Shown here: in pieces, positions 4,502-11,342 of the stretch | Numbering within the stretch: position 1 is the stretch's first letter | Layout of the letters: every line of letters starts with the position of its first letter | Translations under genes and position numbers: made by a program | The notes under the pieces: generated by a model | Seen by the model: only the letters and a program-made list of their open reading frames with translations | Told to the model about the DNA's origin: nothing | The model's database searches: none | NCBI GenBank assembly: GCA_016550395.1 | Contig: JABXGY010000125.1 | Span: 1 to 11,342, forward strand | Source: an archaeon | GTDB lineage: Archaea > Asgardarchaeota > Hermodarchaeia > Hermodarchaeales > Hermodarchaeaceae | Length of the DNA: 11,342 bases | Reading direction: 5' to 3'

Positions 4502-5017
4502 ATGCGTATTAAGCACCGAACTCTCCTTCGTACAAAAGAACTTCGAAAATTGTTGAAAGGTTTTAAAAATACCCCAGGATTGATTCATCAAGCGTTACGA
4601 GAGGGATCACCAGGAAAGGTGTCTGTGGAACGAATAGTGTTGGATAATAAATCGGAATTATATTTGGTTCAAGGCGAATTATGGTTAGTTAAAACACAAC
4701 ATGCACTATTTCCCGGATTACCGGTATTGTTAGCAGATAATGTGACATTACCGCGAGTAGTAGTCGATATGGGAGCAGTTGCACATATTGCCAATGGTGC
4801 GGATGTGATGGCTCCAGGTATCTTCAATCTGGATAAACAAGTCAAAGTAGGAGATCTGGTGGTGATTATTGATCAGAAGAACCTAGTGCCCCTGGCAGTG
4901 GGTCGTATGCTTCTTAGTACTGACGAGATTCAAGAAAGGAATAGAGGGCGCGCCATCGAATCGCTTCATTATGTAGGCGACCAGTTATGGAAGCTGGCTA
5001 AAGAGCTCTCTGTGTGA
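4502..5017 (+). CDS. MCT-1/Tma20-like PUA-domain protein (COG2016-type)
   Basis: The 171-residue protein has the layout of MCT-1/Tma20: an N-terminal domain (about 1-82) and a C-terminal PUA domain (about 84-158) with VVVDMGAVAHIANGADVMAPGI, then the family ending, VGRMLLSTDEI...AIESLHYVGDQLWKL. Human MCT-1 shows the same order (GAIKFVLSGANIMCPG, then IENIHYLNDGLW). In eukaryotes this family, with the SUI1 protein DENR, binds the small ribosomal subunit in reinitiation and recycling. In archaea the role is inferred to be ribosomal RNA or tRNA binding. I chose ATG 4502; an in-frame TTG at 4493 would add three residues. Neither start has a strong Shine-Dalgarno sequence. SepF and Trm5 genes follow on the same strand. 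Confidence 0.88.
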   Translation: MRIKHRTLLRTKELRKLLKGFKNTPGLIHQALREGSPGKVSVERIVLDNKSELYLVQGELWLVKTQHALFPGLPVLLADNVTLPRVVVDMGAVAHIANGADVMAPGIFNLDKQVKVGDLVVIIDQKNLVPLAVGRMLLSTDEIQERNRGRAIESLHYVGDQLWKLAKELSV

Positions 5018-5085
5018 GAAGGCGAAGGATTTTTACAGTTCACTTTTCATCGTTGCTTAGTAGAATTGTCGGAGGCTGATCCGGG

Positions 5086-5472
5086 TTGAGTCCATTTGGT
5101 CGAAAAAAGAAAAGAAAGGAAGCCGAGCCCGAAAAAACCGAAGCTACACCCAGTACTAGTTTAGAAGCGGCTTCTATGTATGTTCGATTTATGGAACTTA
5201 CGGGATTAATGGATGTCACAACCATTTCTGAGGAAATCCGAAAAGGTAATCTCGTAGTAATGGATGTCTCACCTCTCGTTCAACAGGGAACAGAATTACA
5301 ATTACAATTAAAACGTGCTGTAGAACAACTTCGTGCTGTGTGTATCAGTGTTGATGGTGATATCGGGCAACTTGGCAACCGATACATCATCCTTGCACCA
5401 AGTCGCGTGAAGATCTTTCGTGATGCGCGAACCGAGGATGAAAGCCCGGGTGAAGCCACCACCAGCCCCTGA
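5086..5472 (+). CDS. sepF: SepF-like cell division protein
   Basis: Archaeal SepF anchors FtsZ to the membrane during division. The core (about residues 32-110) shows the family features: GNLVVMDVSPL, then a helix (ELQLQLKRAVEQLRAV), then the conserved end GDIGQLGNRYIILAPSRVKI. It begins with TTG 5086, supported by a GGAGG site at 5071-5075 with a ten-base spacer. The N-terminus MSPFGRKKKRKE is short and basic, and a charged linker of about 18 residues follows. A clear amphipathic membrane-targeting helix, usual in SepF, is not obvious. The PUA gene ends 68 bases upstream and the Trm5 gene starts 14 bases downstream, so an operon is likely. No ftsZ is in the window. Confidence 0.87.
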   Translation: MSPFGRKKKRKEAEPEKTEATPSTSLEAASMYVRFMELTGLMDVTTISEEIRKGNLVVMDVSPLVQQGTELQLQLKRAVEQLRAVCISVDGDIGQLGNRYIILAPSRVKIFRDARTEDESPGEATTSP

Positions 5473-5486
5473 GCAGGACAGCCACC

Positions 5487-6551
5487 ATGAGAAAGGTTTG
5501 TATTCAGGTCGAGCAACGCCTAGGAGAACGATTACGACAGCTTCTCGTTGAAAAGGAACTTCTAGACCTGGAGTTTCCCATCACGAAAAAAGACGATTTA
5601 TTATTTTTTCCTCTACGGTATGAAATTCCTAAAAGTCAATTATCGAAATTTTCGCATATTTCAACAGAACTAAAAATCGTAGAAAAAGAGCTGGAACCAT
5701 TTAACCGAAAACCTCCTGACCTCGCCACTGCTTTGAAAGGAAAACTTCCAGACCCATTGATAGAATCAATCCCGCATTCACTAGATATCATCGGAGAAAT
5801 TGCCGTCGTTGAATTAGACAAGACTATGACACCGTATGAATCAATGATAGGGAAGGCTATCATGAAAGTAAATTCACGAGTAACAACAGTCTATGTGAAG
5901 GAAGGTGGAATTACTGGGAAACGTCGGATTCGTCCCCTTCGCCTAATAGCTGGAAAAGCACAAAGTAAGACCATACACACTGAATATGGTGTTCGACTAG
6001 CGATTGACGTGACTCAGACCTATTTTAGCCCGCGACTAGGTACAGAACATGACCGTGTAACTGGATTGATCCAACCAAATGAAGTTATTGTGGACATGTT
6101 TACAGGCGTAGGACCCTTCGCCCTTCTAGCTGCGAATCGTCAACCTGTCACAGTATATGCGATAGACATCAACAAGCACGCAATTAAATGCCTAAAAAAG
6201 AGCCTTACACTCAATCGATTAACAGGTAAAGTCATTCCCTTGGTCGGGGATGTGCGAAATATCGTTCAGGAACGCCTTCTTGGTGTGGCTGATCGAGTGA
6301 TCATGAATCTCCCACACGAAGCCTTCTCTTTTCTGGATGTAGCAGCCAAAGCTACCAAACAGCATGGAGGGACCATACATTTCTATGGAATAACCAGTCA
6401 AACCAAATCTCTGGAGAAAATTAGCACTGAAGTTTCAGCACAACTTCGGAAGCAAGGTTATAAGACCACTATTCAAAGAACACGAATCGTACGTCCTTCA
6501 GCTCCCCACGAAAATCAAATTGTATTAGATCTTCAAGTTGTGCCCGGATAA
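5487..6551 (+). CDS. trm5: tRNA (guanine37-N1)-methyltransferase, Trm5 family
   Basis: Trm5 transfers methyl from S-adenosylmethionine to N1 of G37, preventing frameshifts and, in tRNA-Phe, starting wyosine synthesis. The 354-residue protein has the expected three parts: a D1-like N-terminal domain (to about 95), a D2 domain with PHSLDIIGEIAVVEL and the FSPRLGTEHDRV motif (180-191), and a Rossmann methyltransferase domain with VDMFTGVGPFALLAA (motif I, 202-216), a VYAID segment (223-227) and NLPHEAF (motif IV, 274-280). Which archaeal subtype (Trm5a, b or c) it is cannot be settled by eye. The start ATG 5487 lies 14 bases after sepF with an AGGA upstream. The 3' end overlaps the convergent DUF371 gene by 19 bases. 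The two-intron tRNA-Phe in this window is a plausible substrate. Confidence 0.93.
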   Translation: MRKVCIQVEQRLGERLRQLLVEKELLDLEFPITKKDDLLFFPLRYEIPKSQLSKFSHISTELKIVEKELEPFNRKPPDLATALKGKLPDPLIESIPHSLDIIGEIAVVELDKTMTPYESMIGKAIMKVNSRVTTVYVKEGGITGKRRIRPLRLIAGKAQSKTIHTEYGVRLAIDVTQTYFSPRLGTEHDRVTGLIQPNEVIVDMFTGVGPFALLAANRQPVTVYAIDINKHAIKCLKKSLTLNRLTGKVIPLVGDVRNIVQERLLGVADRVIMNLPHEAFSFLDVAAKATKQHGGTIHFYGITSQTKSLEKISTEVSAQLRKQGYKTTIQRTRIVRPSAPHENQIVLDLQVVPG

Positions 6552-6979
6552 ACAACAATCGTTACTTGAAGAACCGCCTTCGGAGTTTGAAGGGCCTTGA
6601 TTAGTTGACGGTTAAGATCCTTGGCAGCCTTATCACAGCTGATTGCAATGGTTCGTTCATCGATGAAGTTACTTTTACGCCAGACAATTGAATTTGGATC
6701 TGTAAGTTTAAGTTGAGGCGAGCCATACCCTTGAATTTGTTCTGTTATTTTACCGATTGCCAATTGGGTATGAATGCGACTACCAGGGTTTCGCAACGCG
6801 TCTCCGAAAATGGAATTGAGCATAGAAAGTGAGTGGGTGGTTTCAACGCCTACGATGCAATCACCTTGAAGCGTTAAATGGGAGTCAGTGGTTAATTCGA
6901 AGGTTGACTTATGTGTGGCCCGAATATTTTCATGCCCTCTAGCCGTGATGGTGAAATGTATTGGCGTTTTCGTCATCAT
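6533..6979 (-). CDS. DUF371 family protein, function unknown
   Basis: This 148-residue protein matches the archaeal DUF371 family as I know it: an N-terminal strand leading to ARGHENIRATHKSTFELT (13-30), GDCIVGV (39-45), GSPQLKLTDPNSIVWRKS (86-103), and FIDERTIAISCDKAAKDLNRQLI (105-127). These polar conserved motifs (RGH, ATH, GDCI, KS.FxDERT) suggest a binding or catalytic site, but no function is established to my knowledge. The frame begins with two ATGs, 6979 and 6976. An A/T-rich patch shared with the divergent pcm gene provides the promoter. Its 3' end overlaps the 3' end of trm5 by 19 bases, so the two messages would be antisense there. Confidence 0.87.
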   Translation of the reverse strand: MMTKTPIHFTITARGHENIRATHKSTFELTTDSHLTLQGDCIVGVETTHSLSMLNSIFGDALRNPGSRIHTQLAIGKITEQIQGYGSPQLKLTDPNSIVWRKSNFIDERTIAISCDKAAKDLNRQLIKALQTPKAVLQVTIVVYPGTT

Positions 6980-7025
6980 AGTTGATTATTTAGTAGAGGA
7001 ATACAAATAGTTTGGTGGCACGTGG
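6980..7025. promoter_or_regulatory. Short divergent promoter between the DUF371 gene and pcm
   Basis: Only 46 bases separate the two starts. ATTATTTAG (about 6985-6993) could be the TATA box for pcm on the plus strand. CTATTTGTAT (about 7003-7012, minus strand) could serve the DUF371 gene. Messages would have very short or no leaders. Confidence 0.4.
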
Positions 7026-7730
7026 GTGGGTGATTGTACGCCTTCAGATGATTTGAATCGTTTGACAGAAATGAAGGAGTCCACCTTACAACGATTGATT
7101 GCATCGGGGACAGTGTCACTTGAGGAAACCAAACGAGCCTATCGTGCTGTTCCACGTGAACTATTTCTCCCCAACCATCTTATTCGCGATGCGTATGTCG
7201 ATACACCCCTTCCTATTGGTGAAGGGCAAACCATCTCAGCAATTCATATGTGTCTGATTTATCTTGAGCTTTTACAGCTCGAAGAAGGTTTGAAAGTACT
7301 TGAAATTGGAGCTGGATCAGGGTATCATGCAGCATTAGTTGCTGAAGTAGTTTCTCCGACGGGAAAACCACTTTCAGGGCATGTCATCACGATTGAACGA
7401 AAATCTGCTTTAGTTAATTTTGCACAGAAGAATCTCAAAAATGCTGGTTATTCCGACCGGGTGACTGTCATCGAGGCAGATGGCACTTTAGGTTATCCTG
7501 ATGAAGCCCCCTATGATCGAATAATGGTGGCCGCTGCAGCGCCACATACTCCGCAACCGCTAATCGACCAGTTGAAGGTTGAAGGACTTCTACTTATACC
7601 CGTAGGGCGTCATCATTTTTGGCAAGATTTATTGTTGATATCTAAGGATAAACAAGGGAATATTAAGGAAAAAAAGGAGATGTCGGTTGCATTTGTGCCT
7701 CTTATAGGAAAAGAAGGATGGGCACCCTAA
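7026..7730 (+). CDS. pcm: Protein-L-isoaspartate O-methyltransferase
   Basis: This enzyme methylates isoaspartyl residues in damaged proteins so that they return to aspartate. The 234-residue protein has the full family pattern: VPRELFLP (42-49), DAYVDTPLPIGEGQTIS (55-71, substrate-binding region), VLEIGAGSGYHAALVA (91-106, S-adenosylmethionine motif I), TIERK (122-126), and the C-terminal VAFVPLIGKEGW (221-232). The start is GTG 7026. An ATG at codon 17 (MKESTLQRL) would also leave an almost complete protein. A GGTGG lies about ten bases upstream of the GTG. The gene is divergent from the DUF371 gene and convergent with the NSUN6-like gene, seven bases apart. Confidence 0.94.
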   Translation: MGDCTPSDDLNRLTEMKESTLQRLIASGTVSLEETKRAYRAVPRELFLPNHLIRDAYVDTPLPIGEGQTISAIHMCLIYLELLQLEEGLKVLEIGAGSGYHAALVAEVVSPTGKPLSGHVITIERKSALVNFAQKNLKNAGYSDRVTVIEADGTLGYPDEAPYDRIMVAAAAPHTPQPLIDQLKVEGLLLIPVGRHHFWQDLLLISKDKQGNIKEKKEMSVAFVPLIGKEGWAP

Positions 7731-7737
7731 TTTTGAA

Positions 7738-8925
7738 TTATTCCGGTTTCCGGAGCTTTGCAATGAAATATCCAGGTAAATCGTGAAGATCTGGGTAGAT
7801 ACGTTGGACATACTGTTTGAGGCGAGGAGATCCAACCAGACCCTGCATTCCTTTATACGGTGTTTGAGGTTCTAATTTGAACCCGTGACTATCAATCAGG
7901 TATTGAATATTGTGTTCATTTTCTTCCACAGTAAGCGTACAAGTAGAGTAGACCAAGATACCACCTGGTCGAAGTAAAGGTACAGCAGATTCTAGAATCA
8001 TCCGTTGATAAGAAGCCGTACTCTGAATTCGTGCTATTGTAGTCTCATCATAGAGTTTAGGACGGACTCCTAAGGCTGTGCATGGTGGGTCTACTAATAC
8101 GCGATCAGCTTGCATCTGGGGGTGTTGCTCCACAAATTCTTTAGCTCTCCCAACAAAGGGTTTAATACAGGTAATTCCTAAACGCTCTGATTCCGTCATT
8201 AATCGTTTGATGCGTTTCTTTGATCGATCCACAGAGAACAAATGGCATTGATTCTTGGTTAATTGGGCAATATGTGTACTTTTTCCTCCAGGAGCTGCAC
8301 AAAAATCAATGATGGTTTCCCCCCGTTGAGGATCGAGGATTGGTGCTACGAGCATAGCGGAGAGAGACTGAGAATAAAATAGACCATCTTGATAAGCGAT
8401 TAAATCTGCCATGCTTGGAAGTGAGTAAAAGGGGTTTGTTATCTTCACGACTAACCCCTGTTTTTGTGTAGGGAGTTGGGAACTATTCGTTTGTACGTTT
8501 CCACTGCCTACAATGTATCCACGTGGATTTACTACAGTGACTTCATCACCTTCAAAAAAACGGTCTGCACGTATAACGCCTGGTCGATAGAGATGGCTTC
8601 CAAGGAGAACGTTTTCACTGCTAGCTTTATCTGCAACAACGATTTTGTTATATTTAGGAACAGGTGCTCCAGGAAGAATGGAAAGGGCTACAGCATTTAA
8701 TTCGGGATCGACAATAACTGCAGAGATGTTTTCAGTTTGAAGTTGAGTAACTAACTCTTTAGTTGTTGTTCGTAGCGTATTTGTGCGAAGATAAAAGAAG
8801 CTTCCAGGTTGGCGAAGAGCAACGGCAAGCTGATGGCTTCGAGTAGCTCCAAAAAGTTTGGTAAAATATTGTTTGAGTTCTTCGCTGAATTGTGCCTTAT
8901 CCGGGGGATAGGATATTGAATCCAT
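7738..8925 (-). CDS. NSUN6-like RNA cytosine-C5 methyltransferase with internal PUA domain
   Basis: The protein belongs to the NOL1/NOP2/Sun family, which methylates C5 of cytosine in RNA. Domain order (numbering from a TTG one codon upstream) is: N-terminal segment (1-90), PUA domain (about 95-165, with GSHLYRPGVIRADRFFEGDEV), then a Rossmann domain with FCAAPGGKSTHIAQ (209-222), SVDRSKKR (232-239), the DPPC motif (280-283, C283) and the catalytic STCT (C330). A PUA domain between the N-terminal part and the catalytic domain is the arrangement of NSUN6 and its archaeal relatives, which methylate C72 of certain tRNAs. Start ATG 8925; the preceding TTG adds one residue. The PhzF gene ends 30 bases upstream, so the two are likely cotranscribed. 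Human NSUN6 prefers U73 tRNAs, whereas all five tRNAs here have A73. Confidence 0.92.
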   Translation of the reverse strand: MDSISYPPDKAQFSEELKQYFTKLFGATRSHQLAVALRQPGSFFYLRTNTLRTTTKELVTQLQTENISAVIVDPELNAVALSILPGAPVPKYNKIVVADKASSENVLLGSHLYRPGVIRADRFFEGDEVTVVNPRGYIVGSGNVQTNSSQLPTQKQGLVVKITNPFYSLPSMADLIAYQDGLFYSQSLSAMLVAPILDPQRGETIIDFCAAPGGKSTHIAQLTKNQCHLFSVDRSKKRIKRLMTESERLGITCIKPFVGRAKEFVEQHPQMQADRVLVDPPCTALGVRPKLYDETTIARIQSTASYQRMILESAVPLLRPGGILVYSTCTLTVEENEHNIQYLIDSHGFKLEPQTPYKGMQGLVGSPRLKQYVQRIYPDLHDLPGYFIAKLRKPE

Positions 8926-8955
8926 CAATATCTTCAGCTCTTAGCCATAACAATA

Positions 8956-9873
8956 TCAGTTTACATAGAAGCTTCCCTCTGCGATGAGTTTCACTTTCCC
9001 TGATACTAATACCTTTTCGGCTTCCTTTTTACCGATAACTTTAGCAATCAACTGACTTGGGCGCCTAATTTCATATCCCTGTTCAATAAAAATTGGTTCA
9101 CCTTTCGTATCTCGTTGAAGCAGATTGTACTGTTCAACGTAGGCTCCGATTGGTCCCGCAGCGCTCCCCGTGGCAGGGTCTTCAATAACACCTACATCAG
9201 GAGCGAACATACGTACATGAACATCTGAATCGTGGTTCATAGTTTCAGTGCTCAACAAGACAATTTTTTTGGTGAGCTGATTCTGAAGTGTCTGAAGGAT
9301 TAACGAGCCATTAGGTTGAGCTTGTTGAAGGGCCTTCAGAGAGGTCAGTGGGATAATGAGAAAAGGCGTTCCTGTACTCACATACTGCATCGGATATTTA
9401 GTTGAAATAGTCGATACCGGAAGATTCACTGTTTCAGCTATGGCAGTCCGGTTAGAAAATTCGTCCAGAAATTTAGGACCGTGTTGAATCATCTGAACAA
9501 TATCAGATGAGGGATACTCAACAGTAATAGCTCCAATACCCAATTCCAGGTTGAGCTTAGTAATTGAAGATTCTACTAGCTTTGTGTGTTTAAGGACAAA
9601 GGCTGTTCCCAGAGTAGGATGTCCTGCAAAGGGGATTTCTTTAGCCGGTGTAAAAATACGTACTTTTACAGTGCAATTTTTCATGCTGGACTCTTCAATA
9701 AAGGTGGTTTCGGAGAAATTCATTTCCAGAGCGATTCCTTGCATTGTCTCGGTTTTAATTTGCGCATTTTCTTTTTTATTCCAGAAGGTAGCGAGTTGAT
9801 TCCCACCAAATGGATAGCGATCATCAACAAACACGCTCGTTTGAACATAGGGAAGTATCTGCACAGTTATCAC
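8956..9873 (-). CDS. PhzF family protein (isomerase/epimerase-like)
   Basis: The 305-residue protein shows the PhzF fold signatures in both halves: FVDDRYPFGGNQLATF (15-30), NFSETTFI with the conserved Glu E55 (52-59), FTPAKEIPFAGHPTLGTAFVL (74-94), and in the second half IEDPATGSAAGPIGAY (230-245). PhzF of phenazine synthesis isomerises its substrate using the conserved Glu. Most relatives, including archaeal ones, have no known substrate and there are no phenazine genes here, so a metabolic role cannot be assigned. The start is GTG 9873 with AAGGCG a few bases upstream. A second GTG three codons later (9864) is possible. The NSUN6-like gene follows 30 bases after its stop. Confidence 0.92.
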   Translation of the reverse strand: MITVQILPYVQTSVFVDDRYPFGGNQLATFWNKKENAQIKTETMQGIALEMNFSETTFIEESSMKNCTVKVRIFTPAKEIPFAGHPTLGTAFVLKHTKLVESSITKLNLELGIGAITVEYPSSDIVQMIQHGPKFLDEFSNRTAIAETVNLPVSTISTKYPMQYVSTGTPFLIIPLTSLKALQQAQPNGSLILQTLQNQLTKKIVLLSTETMNHDSDVHVRMFAPDVGVIEDPATGSAAGPIGAYVEQYNLLQRDTKGEPIFIEQGYEIRRPSQLIAKVIGKKEAEKVLVSGKVKLIAEGSFYVN

Positions 9874-9983
9874 CTTCGCCTTGAGCTGTTATTCACCAGG
9901 AGAAAAGAGCTTTTCCATTGAAGGAAGAAGAAAGGAGTTTCGAAGACCTTTAGAAGTGACTCATTTTCGTAAATAGGCGCGGG

Positions 9984-9997
9984 TTCCTTAAATAGGG
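9984..9997 (+). promoter_or_regulatory. TATA box for the AbrB-like gene
   Basis: TTCCTTAAATAGG resembles a purine/TATA archaeal promoter core. Transcription would begin near 10015-10022, giving a leader of about 30 bases. The 175 bases between the divergent PhzF and AbrB-like starts hold no other gene I can support. Confidence 0.5.
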
Positions 9998-10022
9998 GTT
10001 AAACTATGGTTAGAAGGAGCAG

Positions 10023-10052
10023 ATGAAAAGACCAGGTTCTGGTGAGCTATGA
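10023..10052 (+). other. Nine-codon upstream ORF overlapping the AbrB-like start
   Basis: The ORF reads MKRPGSGEL and its TGA stop overlaps the downstream ATG (ATGATG), a layout that allows coupled translation. AAGGAG (10014-10019) lies only three bases before its ATG, which is close for a ribosome site. It may be chance. Confidence 0.25.
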
Positions 10053-10267
10053 TGATTGAGTTTAATGCTAGCGTAACAAAGGGAAACATGGTTCAACTTC
10101 CGCAATGGTTGATTGATAGTGCCAATCTCAAGGAAGGAGATGTTTTACGCTTAGCCGTCTTACATAAGGTAATCGTTCAAATGCCCGAAAAAGCGAAGCC
10201 TCCACCTAAGTCTAAGCCTAAAACCCCACCAAAGAGGAAGCCTATGACGATACCGAAGGATAAATAG
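10049..10267 (+). CDS. Small AbrB/SpoVT-like protein with a Pro/Lys-rich tail
   Basis: Residues about 5-46 (SVTKGNMVQLPQWLIDSANL, then KEGDVLRLAVLHKVIVQM) follow the swapped-hairpin AbrB pattern: a strand with T-K-G-x-V-x-L-P, a helix, then the KEGD turn and two strands. Such domains bind DNA as dimers and often act as transcription regulators or antitoxins. The tail from about residue 48 alternates Pro and Lys (KPPPKSKPKTPPKRKP), is surely disordered and could bind nucleic acid. No toxin gene lies next to it, so an antitoxin role is not supported. Starts are ATG 10049 or ATG 10052; GGTGAG (10041-10046) fits the second better. A TATA box lies at 9984-9997. Confidence 0.75.
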   Translation: MMIEFNASVTKGNMVQLPQWLIDSANLKEGDVLRLAVLHKVIVQMPEKAKPPPKSKPKTPPKRKPMTIPKDK

Positions 10268-10323
10268 TCAAAGTAAAATCACATCAAATGCATTTTTACA
10301 TATTCATCATTGATAAATAGTCA
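10259..10323 (+). repeat. Direct repeat of 12 bases at the end of the AbrB-like gene
   Basis: GATAAATAGTCA occurs at 10259-10270, spanning the stop codon, and again at 10312-10323. Otherwise the A/T-rich stretch 10268-10426 contains no gene, tRNA or clear hairpin. Confidence 0.6.
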
Positions 10324-10426
10324 TTTCTTTTAAGAGACATTTTGAATAAAACATTGGACCTAATAGTACCCATTAATTTCCATTCTTTGTAGGAATTCTT
10401 TGAGGCGCTTTCATATTTCGAAGTAG

Positions 10427-11342
10427 CTAATAACCCCGTATCAAATCAACGATATTCATGAAATCGGTTCGTCTCTGGGCAAATCGAGTAATATTCTCAA
10501 TGACTTCATCCCATCGATCTAAATCATCAAAGGGGGAGGCGGCACGATGGGGAGAAAATACCACGTTGCCTAAAGTTTGGAATGGTTCTTCAAAGGGATA
10601 TTTTCGACCTTCTTTGTCGGGTTCAGGTTTGTAGGTGTACCATACATCAATGGCGGCGCCAGCGATTTTGTTCTTTGAGAGGGCATCATATAGGGCCTTT
10701 TGGTCGACCACATCGCCTCGGGCAACATTTACAAGAAAACCGTCTTTACCTAACAGATTTAATTCTTCACCGCCGATCATTCCAGTGGTTTCAGCGGTTA
10801 ATGGGATAGCAATAATGAGTGTGTTTATACTGGCAAGGAATTCTTGTAATTGTGAGGGAGTATACTTCTTTGCAGGTGAGGGTAAAGGTTCGTCTTTTCC
10901 TTCCCAGTTCCGTCGCAATATAGAAAATTCTACATCAAATGCGGTAAGAAGTTGATGGACCTTCTGATTGATTGCCCCATACCCCAACAGTCCCACTTTT
11001 CGCTTCCAGAGTGGAATGGTTTTAGCATCAGCATCCCCCTTCCGCCATTCACCTTTTGCCATCCACTCATGATGCGGGATAATTTTGTTCAGCAGTACTA
11101 ACAAGAGTGCAATGACATGTTGGGCTACGAAATAAGAGTTGCTATGACCATTCACTAACACCACCCCCCGAGCCTGACCCTGGTCTCTAAACCATTCGAG
11201 AAGATGTTGGACGCCAGCTCCAGGGAAAATGAATAGCTTCAACTGGTTTGCACAATCTAAAAGTTCCTGTGACGGGCGCCAGCCTACAATCACTTGTGCT
11301 TCAGGTGCTAATGAAAGAAACTCAGACTCTTCAGCTTCTTTG
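10427..11342 (-). CDS. D-isomer-specific 2-hydroxyacid dehydrogenase family protein, N-terminus beyond window
   Basis: The family reduces 2-keto acids to D-2-hydroxyacids using NAD(P)H. The frame is open to the window edge (codons reading SEFLSLAPEAQVIVGWRPSQ), so the GTG at 11293 is internal and about the first 40 residues are missing. In numbering from that GTG, visible parts are the helical stretch NSYFVAQHVIALLL (52-65), the nucleotide motif VGLLGYGAINQKV (100-112), the catalytic Arg in NVARGDVVD (R192) and the catalytic His in SPHRAAS (H249). A loop rich in acidic and Pro residues (YKPEPDKEGRKYPFEEP) follows IDVW, as in an archaeal subgroup of this family. The third Gly of the nucleotide motif is Asn, and Arg-Arg follows the second strand (ILRRN), hinting at NADP rather than NAD. 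The substrate is unknown. Confidence 0.92.
   Translation of the reverse strand, partial: KEAEESEFLSLAPEAQVIVGWRPSQELLDCANQLKLFIFPGAGVQHLLEWFRDQGQARGVVLVNGHSNSYFVAQHVIALLLVLLNKIIPHHEWMAKGEWRKGDADAKTIPLWKRKVGLLGYGAINQKVHQLLTAFDVEFSILRRNWEGKDEPLPSPAKKYTPSQLQEFLASINTLIIAIPLTAETTGMIGGEELNLLGKDGFLVNVARGDVVDQKALYDALSKNKIAGAAIDVWYTYKPEPDKEGRKYPFEEPFQTLGNVVFSPHRAASPFDDLDRWDEVIENITRFAQRRTDFMNIVDLIRGY

Noticed and set aside
9551..9921. Two plus-strand frames opposite the PhzF gene.
   Set aside because: They lie antisense to conserved PhzF motifs; no promoter or ribosome site is seen.

Overview
The window is archaeal. It carries an RNase P protein of the Rpp21 type, an archaeal LSm protein, ribosomal protein L37e, an MCT-1/Tma20-like PUA protein, a SepF cell-division protein, a Trm5-type tRNA methyltransferase, a DUF371 protein and five tRNA genes that all encode their 3' CCA. 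Two of the tRNAs contain bulge-helix-bulge introns. TATA-like boxes sit about 25-30 bases before several starts. The presence of SepF argues against Thermoproteota (crenarchaea). An Asgard or euryarchaeal source fits, but the sequence alone does not decide between them. Base composition is moderate and even, so most of the window looks like core chromosome with one mobile insertion.

Layout. Bases 1-575 (minus strand): tRNA-Gly(GCC), the RNase P protein gene and the start of a YhbY-type RNA-binding gene form a tight unit. Bases 576-1755 (plus strand): tRNA-Gly(UCC), then an unrecognised 131-residue protein behind a strikingly structured leader (a potential pseudoknot plus a hairpin holding the ribosome binding site), then tRNA-Val(GAC) and a two-intron tRNA-Phe(GAA). 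Bases 1804-2940 (minus strand): a four-helix membrane protein, and an LSm / L37e / tRNA-Ala(GGC, with intron) unit. Bases 3033-4293: a TnpB-only IS200/IS605-type element inserted just upstream of lsm. Bases 4502-6551 (plus strand): MCT-1-like PUA protein, SepF and Trm5, probably one operon. Bases 6533-9873: a DUF371 gene divergent from a protein-isoaspartate methyltransferase, then (minus strand) a PhzF-family protein followed by an NSUN6-like PUA/m5C methyltransferase. Bases 10049-11342: a small AbrB-like protein (plus) and a D-2-hydroxyacid dehydrogenase cut by the window edge (minus).

The common theme is tRNA making and translation. RNase P trims tRNA 5' ends. Trm5 methylates G37, which in the tRNA-Phe here lies at an intron junction. 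The NSUN6-like enzyme methylates cytosine in RNA, L37e and the MCT-1-like protein act on the ribosome, and LSm handles RNA. The most unusual signals are the pseudoknot leader at 971-1054, the intron at tRNA position 22/23 in tRNA-Phe, the paired palindromes in the lsm leader next to TnpB, and the tRNA-Gly/RNase P gene linkage.
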